Source: CAYHCE01 sp964355015 (GTDB lineage: Bacteria; Cyanobacteriota; Cyanobacteriia; PCC-6307; Cyanobiaceae). Taken from it: DNA of 20,314 nucleotides. Under the pieces are notes generated by a model, which was not told where the DNA came from, made no database searches, and worked only from the letters and a program-made list of their open reading frames with translations. The position numbers were made by a program, and so were the translations under genes. This document shows positions 15,272 to 20,314 of this stretch, piece by piece (within the stretch, counting starts at the first letter, position 1; every line of letters starts with the position of its first letter). Location: NCBI GenBank assembly GCA_964355015.1, contig CAYHCE010000048.1:1-20314 (forward strand), given 5' to 3'.

Positions 15272-16128
15272 CTCAACCGATGCCGCACATGCTGCCGCCA
15301 GACTCCTGGCTCCCCTGGGGAAGGCGCACGTTCGTGATGGGGGTGCTCAACCTCACCCCTGATTCCTTCAGCGATGGCGGTAGGTTCGAACGCCCGGAGG
15401 CCGCCCTGCGCCGGGCCAGGATGATGATGGCCCAGGGTGCTGATCTGCTCGATCTGGGGGGGCAGAGCACCCGACCCGGGGCTCACGACATCGGCGCCGA
15501 GCAGGAACTCAGCCGGCTGCTGCCGGCGTTGCGCCTGATCGTGGCTGACTTTGCCGGCCGGCCCGTGCCCTTGCTGTCAGTGGACACCTTCCGCGCCACC
15601 GTGGCCGAAGCCGCCCTCGCCGCTGGCGCTCACTGGATCAACGACGTGAGCGGCGGCGGCGCGGAGCCAGAGATCCTCGCGGTGGTGGCCGCGGCGGGCT
15701 GCCCCTGTGTGCTTACGCACAGCCGCGGCACCAGTCGCACGATGGACTCCCTCGCCACCTACGGTGACGTGGTCGCTCAGGTGCGCACGGAACTGCTGCG
15801 GGCCACCGACCGCGCCCTGGCTGCAGGAGTGAGGAGCGCACAGCTGATCTGGGATCCAGGCCTGGGCTTCGCCAAGGACACCAGCCACAACCTGGCCCTG
15901 CTGCGCGGACTGCCAGACCTGAAGGCCGAAGGCTTTCCTCTGCTGGTGGGGCCCTCCCGCAAGCGCTTCATCGGGGACGTACTGGCGGAACCACGGCCGC
16001 GGGCACGGCTGTGGGGCACGGCAGCGGTCTGCTGCCAGGCAGTTGCCGCGGGCGCCGATGTGCTGCGGGTGCACGACGTGGGCCCGATCGTGCAGACAGC
16101 CCGCATGGCCGACGCTCTCTGGCGGTAG
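15268..16128 (+). CDS. folP: dihydropteroate synthase
   Basis: About 286 aa, the normal size. It joins p-aminobenzoate to 6-hydroxymethyl-dihydropterin diphosphate in cytoplasmic folate synthesis. Family motifs in order: GVLNLTPDSFSDGG, LDLGGQSTRPGA, SVDTFRATVAEAAL, INDVSGGG, LTHSRGT (in place of the common MHMRG), WDPGLGFAKD, VGPSRKRFIG and a final RVHDVGP. The TIM barrel is complete, so the enzyme should be active. ATG 15268 is adopted. TTG 15265 is adjacent, and an in-frame CTG at 15232 sits 5 nt after a perfect AGGAGG (15221-15226), so a longer N-terminus is possible. The homologous part starts only at WGRRTFVMG. The gene converges with chlH, with 20 nt between them. Confidence 0.96.
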   Translation: MPQPMPHMLPPDSWLPWGRRTFVMGVLNLTPDSFSDGGRFERPEAALRRARMMMAQGADLLDLGGQSTRPGAHDIGAEQELSRLLPALRLIVADFAGRPVPLLSVDTFRATVAEAALAAGAHWINDVSGGGAEPEILAVVAAAGCPCVLTHSRGTSRTMDSLATYGDVVAQVRTELLRATDRALAAGVRSAQLIWDPGLGFAKDTSHNLALLRGLPDLKAEGFPLLVGPSRKRFIGDVLAEPRPRARLWGTAAVCCQAVAAGADVLRVHDVGPIVQTARMADALWR

Positions 16129-16148
16129 TCCCCGTCGCTGCGTTGGGC

Positions 16149-19100
16149 TCAGTCGGTCCGGACCCCCTCGATCCGATCTTCGATCTCCTGATAGATCTCC
16201 TGCAACTGCGCGATGTTCTCGTCAGCGGTTTCCCAATAACCGCGGCCATTGACTTCGAGGAGTGTGCCCACGATACGACGGAAGCTGTGGGGGTTTAGCT
16301 CCATCAGCCGCTTGCGCATTTCCGCATCGTTGATGAAGGTGTCGTTGGCCTCCTCGTAAACGAAGTTGTCCACGGCACCGCTGGTGGCACTCCAGCCCAG
16401 GGTGAAGTTGAGCCGCTTGGCCACCTCCCGCACCCCCTCGTAACCGGAGTTGAGCATACCCTCGTACCACTTGGGGTTCAGCAGCTTGGTGCGGGAATCG
16501 AGTCGGATGGTTTCGCTCAGGGAGCGCACCTGAGCGTTGGCGGTGGTGGTGTCGGCGATGTAGCTGGCGGGCGTCTTGCCGTCGTCGCGCAGGTTGGCGA
16601 TCAACTTGGTGGGATCGGAGTCGAAGTAGTGGCTCACATCGGTGAGTGATATCTCCGCCGAATCCAGGTTCTGAAAGGTGACGTCGGCGGTTTTCATCGC
16701 CGATTCGAACACCTGGCGATTCTGATTCATCTCTCCGGGATTGTCAGCGTTGAAGGCAAAGGTTTTGCGGGAGAGATACATCTCCTGCAGTTCGCCCTCC
16801 TCCTCCCAGGTACTGTTCTCCACCGCAAGATTCACATTGGAGCTGTAGCTTCCACTGGCGTTGGAGAACACCCGCGTAGCCGCATCCCGCAGCGAGATTC
16901 CCTGGGCCGCCGCCTGCTCCTGGGCGTGCCGGCGCACGAAGTTCATCTCCAGCGGCTCATCAGCCTCAGCCGCCATTTTCACACCCTGATCGATCAGGGC
17001 CATCTGGTTGATGAAGAGATCCCGGAACACCCCGGAGCAGTTCACCACCACATCGATGCGGGGCCGGCCCAACTCCTCAAGCGAGAGCAGTTCCAGCTTG
17101 TTCACCCGCCCTAGCGAATCGGGCACGGGTCGTACGCCGATGAACCAGAGGATCTGGGCCAGGGATTCGCCGTAAGTCTTGATGTTGTCAGTACCCCAGA
17201 GCACACAGGCGATCGTTTCGGGCCAGTCGCCCTGCTCGGCCCTCTGGCGCTCGATCAGCCGGTCCACCACCACCTTGGCGGCGGCTACAGCCGCCCGGGT
17301 GGGGATCGCCTGAGGATCGAGGGCGTGGATGTTCTTGCCGCTGGGCAGCACGCCCGGGTTGCGGATCGGATCACCGCCGGGCCCAGGAATCACGTATTCG
17401 CCATCGAGAGCCCGCAGCAGGCTCTCCATCTCCATGTCGGCGCAGATCTGCTCAAGGCAAAAGCGGAGATAACCGAACAGCCTGTCGAGCTCGGTGCTCT
17501 CCACGGCAGGGAAGCCGGCCTGCCGGCAGGCGCTCAGCCAGGGGCTGGGGAGCCTGAAGCCGAAGCGCTCCAGCAGGGCGAAGAACCAGTCGAAGTTGCG
17601 GCGCAGGGTGACCCGTCCGTCGCTGCCGGTGACGGCCCGCACCATCGCAGCGACGGCCGCTCGACTGGTGTCGGTGATCGTGCGGTTGAGCTCCACATCG
17701 GCGAGAACGCCCTCGTCGTTGCCGCGGTAGACCGCTTCAATGGTGCGGCCCAGGCTCTCGGCCAGCAAACCCGGCAGGCTGCGGTGGCCCTCCTCCTGAC
17801 GTTCCAGGGCGGCGATGTTCACCAGGGTGGCGATCGCTTCCTCTGCTGTGGGGGGTTTGCCGATCGTGTGCAGGCCGCAGGGCAGCAACCGGCTCTCGAT
17901 TTCCATCAGCTGGCGGTACACCGCCCCTACCACGCCGTCACGCGCATCGAGGTCGAGCTCAGAGGCCTCGACCTGCGGCAAGGTGACGTCCTTGTCGAGA
18001 TTGCACTGGCGGGCCGTTTCCACAAGCGCGTTGACGATCTGCACACCCCTGGAGCTCTCGCGCAGTTGCTGGTAGGAACCCACCAGCTCGCCGAGTTCCT
18101 TGAGGCCCTTGTAGAGGCCGGCATTTTCCGCCGGCGGGGTGAGATAGCTGATCGTGGCCGCGTAGCCCCGTCGCTTGGCGATGGTGGCCTCGGAGGGGTT
18201 GTTGGCGGCGTAGTAGTAGAGATTGGGCAGAGCACCGATCAAGGAATCGGGGTAGCAGGTTTCGCTCATGCCCATCTGCTTGCCGGGCATGAACTCCAGC
18301 GAGCCGTGGGTGCCGAAGTGCAGCACGGCGTCAGCGCCCCAGACCTTCTCGAGATAGGTGTAGTAGGCGGCGAAGCCGTGGTGGGGGCTGGCGCTGCGGG
18401 AATAGAGCAGCCGCATCGGGTCGCCCTCGTAGCCGAAGGTGGGCTGCACACCCACGAAGACGTTGCCGAAGTGGCGGCCGTAGATCAGCAGGTTGGTGCC
18501 GTCGGAGTTGAGGTTGCCGGGGGGCTTGCCCCAGTTCTCCTCGAGGCGCTCGGAATAGGGGGTGAGGCGCTCGTACTCCTCCACACTCATGCGGTGGGCG
18601 ATCGCCAGCTCCGGCGCCCCCTGCAGCGCGGCGGGGTCGTTGATCACCGCCTCCATCAGCCCCTTGGGATCCCGCGGCAGGTTCTGCACGTCGTAGCCCT
18701 TGCGCTTCATCTCCTCCAGCACTCGGTGGATCGAACCGAACACATCCAGGTAGGCGGCGGTGCCCACGTTGCCCTTGTCGGGGGGGAAGCTGAACACGGT
18801 GATCGCCAGCTTCTTCTCCAGCCGGGGCTTGGTACGAAGCAAGGCCCAGCGGATCACCCGCTCCGCGATGGCCTCGACCCGGTCCTGCAGGGTGTGGGCC
18901 TTGCCGGTGGCATCGTCGCGGCCGGAGAGCACGATAGGCTCGATGGCGCCATCAAGCTCGGGGATGGCGATCTGCAGAGCCACCTGCACCGGGTGCAGCC
19001 CGAGATCGCTCTCCTCCCACTCCTGGGTGGTCTGGAAGACGAGCGGCAGCGCCACCATGTAGGGGCGGTTGAGCCGGGAGAGTGCCTCGATGGCGCGAGG

Positions 19101-20162
19101 ATGGTCCTGCCGGGCGGGGCCGCCGATCAGGGCGAAGCCCGTCAGGCTCACCACCCCGTCCACCAGGGGCTGCTCGGGGTTGAGCGAATCGTAGAAGAAG
19201 GCATTCACGGGCCTGCTGAAATCGAGCCCGCCGCAGAACACCGGGATCACGGTGGCGCCGCGGTACTCCAGCTCCTGAATCACCGCCACGTAGTGAGCCT
19301 CGTCGCCCGTCACGATGTGGCTGCGCTGCAGGACCAGACCGATGACGGGGCCGCGGCGCGCCTTCTCGCTCAGGTCAGGGCGGCTGGCGCTCCAGTTGAG
19401 GTATTCCCGGAGATCCTCGAACATCCCGGGGGCCAGGGGGTGCCAGATCCCCAGATCCGGGAACACCACCGGCTCGGCCACCTCCAGCTCCGGCCGGCCT
19501 TCCTCTCCCCTGGGGAACACGTACCTGTCGGCCAGCATCAACAGGAAGTTGCGCAGGTTGTCGGGGGTGCCGCCCAGCCAGTACTGGAAACTGAGCATGA
19601 AGGAGCGGGCGTCCTGCGCCTTCTCCACCGGCAGGTACTTCAGAACCGTGGGCAGGGTGTTCAGCAGCTTGAGCATCGCGTCCTGAAAACCGGCGCCGCC
19701 GGCCTCCTTCCGCTTCTTCATGAAGCTGGCGATGGCGCTCTTGCTCTGCCCCAGCTGGGCCATCGAGAAGGTGCCCAGCTTGTTGAGCCGCATCACCTCC
19801 GGCATGGAGGGGAAGACCACGACGGCCCTGAGCCGGTCGCGGTGAGGGGCAACCGCTTCCACCACCTTCTGGGCCAGGTCCTCGATGAAGATCAGCGAGG
19901 CGATGAAGACATCGGCCTTGGCCACATCGGCGCAGAAGGCGGCGTAGTTCTCGGGATCGCGCAGTTCCTCGATCAGATAGCCGCTCAGTTCCACTGCCAG
20001 GGCGCCGTTCTGCTCGTTGAGGCTGGTGACGGCCTGGGTGAGGGCGTTCTGGTACTGGGGCTCGAGCACCACGTAGACCGCGCGCATCACGGCGCGGCCG
20101 TCGGAACCGTCAAGGTGGGCAGGGCTGACCCGGCGGCTGGCGGAGCGGACCTGCGTGAACAT
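16149..20162 (-). CDS. chlH: magnesium chelatase subunit H
   Basis: 1337 aa, the full expected length for the large porphyrin-binding subunit that with ChlI and ChlD inserts Mg2+ into protoporphyrin IX, the committed step of chlorophyll synthesis. It belongs to the CobN/Mg-chelatase family. Recognisable blocks: AVYVVLEPQYQNALTQAV near the N-terminus; the signature HFGTHGSLEFMPGKQMGMSE (about residue 612 on) followed by YYYAANNPSEATIAKRRGYA; the C-terminal TDNIKTYGESLAQILWFIGV and VVNCSGVFRDLFINQM; and LRDDGKTPASYIADTTTANA. The start MFTQVRSASRRVSP fits my recollection of picocyanobacterial ChlH. There is no strong SD before ATG 20162. The sequence is GC-rich throughout and encodes a long spurious antisense ORF. 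Confidence 0.97.
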   Translation of the reverse strand: MFTQVRSASRRVSPAHLDGSDGRAVMRAVYVVLEPQYQNALTQAVTSLNEQNGALAVELSGYLIEELRDPENYAAFCADVAKADVFIASLIFIEDLAQKVVEAVAPHRDRLRAVVVFPSMPEVMRLNKLGTFSMAQLGQSKSAIASFMKKRKEAGGAGFQDAMLKLLNTLPTVLKYLPVEKAQDARSFMLSFQYWLGGTPDNLRNFLLMLADRYVFPRGEEGRPELEVAEPVVFPDLGIWHPLAPGMFEDLREYLNWSASRPDLSEKARRGPVIGLVLQRSHIVTGDEAHYVAVIQELEYRGATVIPVFCGGLDFSRPVNAFFYDSLNPEQPLVDGVVSLTGFALIGGPARQDHPRAIEALSRLNRPYMVALPLVFQTTQEWEESDLGLHPVQVALQIAIPELDGAIEPIVLSGRDDATGKAHTLQDRVEAIAERVIRWALLRTKPRLEKKLAITVFSFPPDKGNVGTAAYLDVFGSIHRVLEEMKRKGYDVQNLPRDPKGLMEAVINDPAALQGAPELAIAHRMSVEEYERLTPYSERLEENWGKPPGNLNSDGTNLLIYGRHFGNVFVGVQPTFGYEGDPMRLLYSRSASPHHGFAAYYTYLEKVWGADAVLHFGTHGSLEFMPGKQMGMSETCYPDSLIGALPNLYYYAANNPSEATIAKRRGYAATISYLTPPAENAGLYKGLKELGELVGSYQQLRESSRGVQIVNALVETARQCNLDKDVTLPQVEASELDLDARDGVVGAVYRQLMEIESRLLPCGLHTIGKPPTAEEAIATLVNIAALERQEEGHRSLPGLLAESLGRTIEAVYRGNDEGVLADVELNRTITDTSRAAVAAMVRAVTGSDGRVTLRRNFDWFFALLERFGFRLPSPWLSACRQAGFPAVESTELDRLFGYLRFCLEQICADMEMESLLRALDGEYVIPGPGGDPIRNPGVLPSGKNIHALDPQAIPTRAAVAAAKVVVDRLIERQRAEQGDWPETIACVLWGTDNIKTYGESLAQILWFIGVRPVPDSLGRVNKLELLSLEELGRPRIDVVVNCSGVFRDLFINQMALIDQGVKMAAEADEPLEMNFVRRHAQEQAAAQGISLRDAATRVFSNASGSYSSNVNLAVENSTWEEEGELQEMYLSRKTFAFNADNPGEMNQNRQVFESAMKTADVTFQNLDSAEISLTDVSHYFDSDPTKLIANLRDDGKTPASYIADTTTANAQVRSLSETIRLDSRTKLLNPKWYEGMLNSGYEGVREVAKRLNFTLGWSATSGAVDNFVYEEANDTFINDAEMRKRLMELNPHSFRRIVGTLLEVNGRGYWETADENIAQLQEIYQEIEDRIEGVRTD

Positions 20163-20294
20163 CGGCGCTGGGGTTGAGCAATGTGAAGCAGCCTACGGAA
20201 GGTGTTCCGCTGACGCGGGCTCGCGCCCCAAGGCTTCACAGGACACCGCTGCTGCCGGGGCGGAATCGCCGCCATAGGCTCGGACCTGCCATCG

Positions 20295-20314
20295 CCCCCC
20301 CCCCCCCCCCCCCC
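20295..20314. repeat. terminal poly-C run
   Basis: Twenty consecutive C residues end the window. A homopolymer of this length at a contig end is most likely a sequencing or assembly artefact. The 132 bases between it and the chlH start show no gene, only the chlH upstream region. Confidence 0.8.

Noticed and set aside
17325..20177. 950-codon plus-strand ORF opposite chlH
   Set aside because: Its Gly/Ala/His/Gln-rich low-complexity composition is the mirror of GC-rich chlH codons, and chlH itself is certain. It is a shadow.
1..20314. CRISPR array, tRNA or rRNA genes
   Set aside because: No regularly spaced repeats and no cloverleaf or rRNA-like stretches were seen by eye; a covariance-model search was not possible.

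Overview
The window looks like chromosomal DNA from a high-GC, non-filamentous picocyanobacterium of the Synechococcus/Cyanobium type. The right end carries chlH (Mg-chelatase H subunit of chlorophyll synthesis) convergent with folP (dihydropteroate synthase), both GC-rich. Three perfect HIP1 octamers (GCGATCGC at 664, 17830 and 18598), a cyanobacterial hallmark, agree with this. The final 20 bases are a pure C run, probably a contig-end artefact. Species assignment is inference.

Region by region: (i) 1-301, a possible decayed transposase tail; (ii) 249-1142 (-), an alpha/beta-hydrolase with a short leader ORF whose stop overlaps its start codon; (iii) 1143-1647, a structured upstream region with no recognisable gene; (iv) 1648-10004 (+), a very large iterative polyketide/PUFA-type synthase split into two reading frames. 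The first ORF carries two flavin-barrel (PfaD-like enoyl reductase) domains, KS, AT and ACP. The second carries KR and DH. (v) 10016-14799 (-), a tight three-gene set convergent with the synthase: TPR protein, PqqD/M50-like/HlyD fusion membrane protein, and a sulfotransferase-like protein. (vi) 14800-15267, a gene-free region with hairpins and an 11-bp tandem duplication at the folP start; (vii) folP; (viii) chlH.

The standout observation is the junction between the two synthase ORFs. The -1 frame is open without any usable start from 7434 onward and its translation continues the expected ACP-to-KR linker. At the junction there is an SD-like GAGGT, then G_GGA_AAG (X_XXY_YYZ) directly before the TAG stop, then a long stem-loop starting 4 nt later. 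This is the layout of a dnaX-type programmed -1 frameshift signal. If it is real, one mRNA gives both a truncated ER-KS-AT-ACP protein (about 1944 aa) and a full ER-KS-AT-ACP-KR-DH synthase (about 2785 aa). The alternative is a simple indel (mutation or assembly error), and the sequence alone cannot exclude it.

Working model (inference): the synthase makes a reduced acyl chain. The hydrolase, sulfotransferase-like protein, TPR protein and HlyD fusion next to it could release, tailor and export it. Sampled rows of the accessory block are mostly about 43-58% GC against about 63% in chlH, so it may be an island inserted beside the core folP-chlH pair. No tRNA, rRNA or CRISPR array was found.
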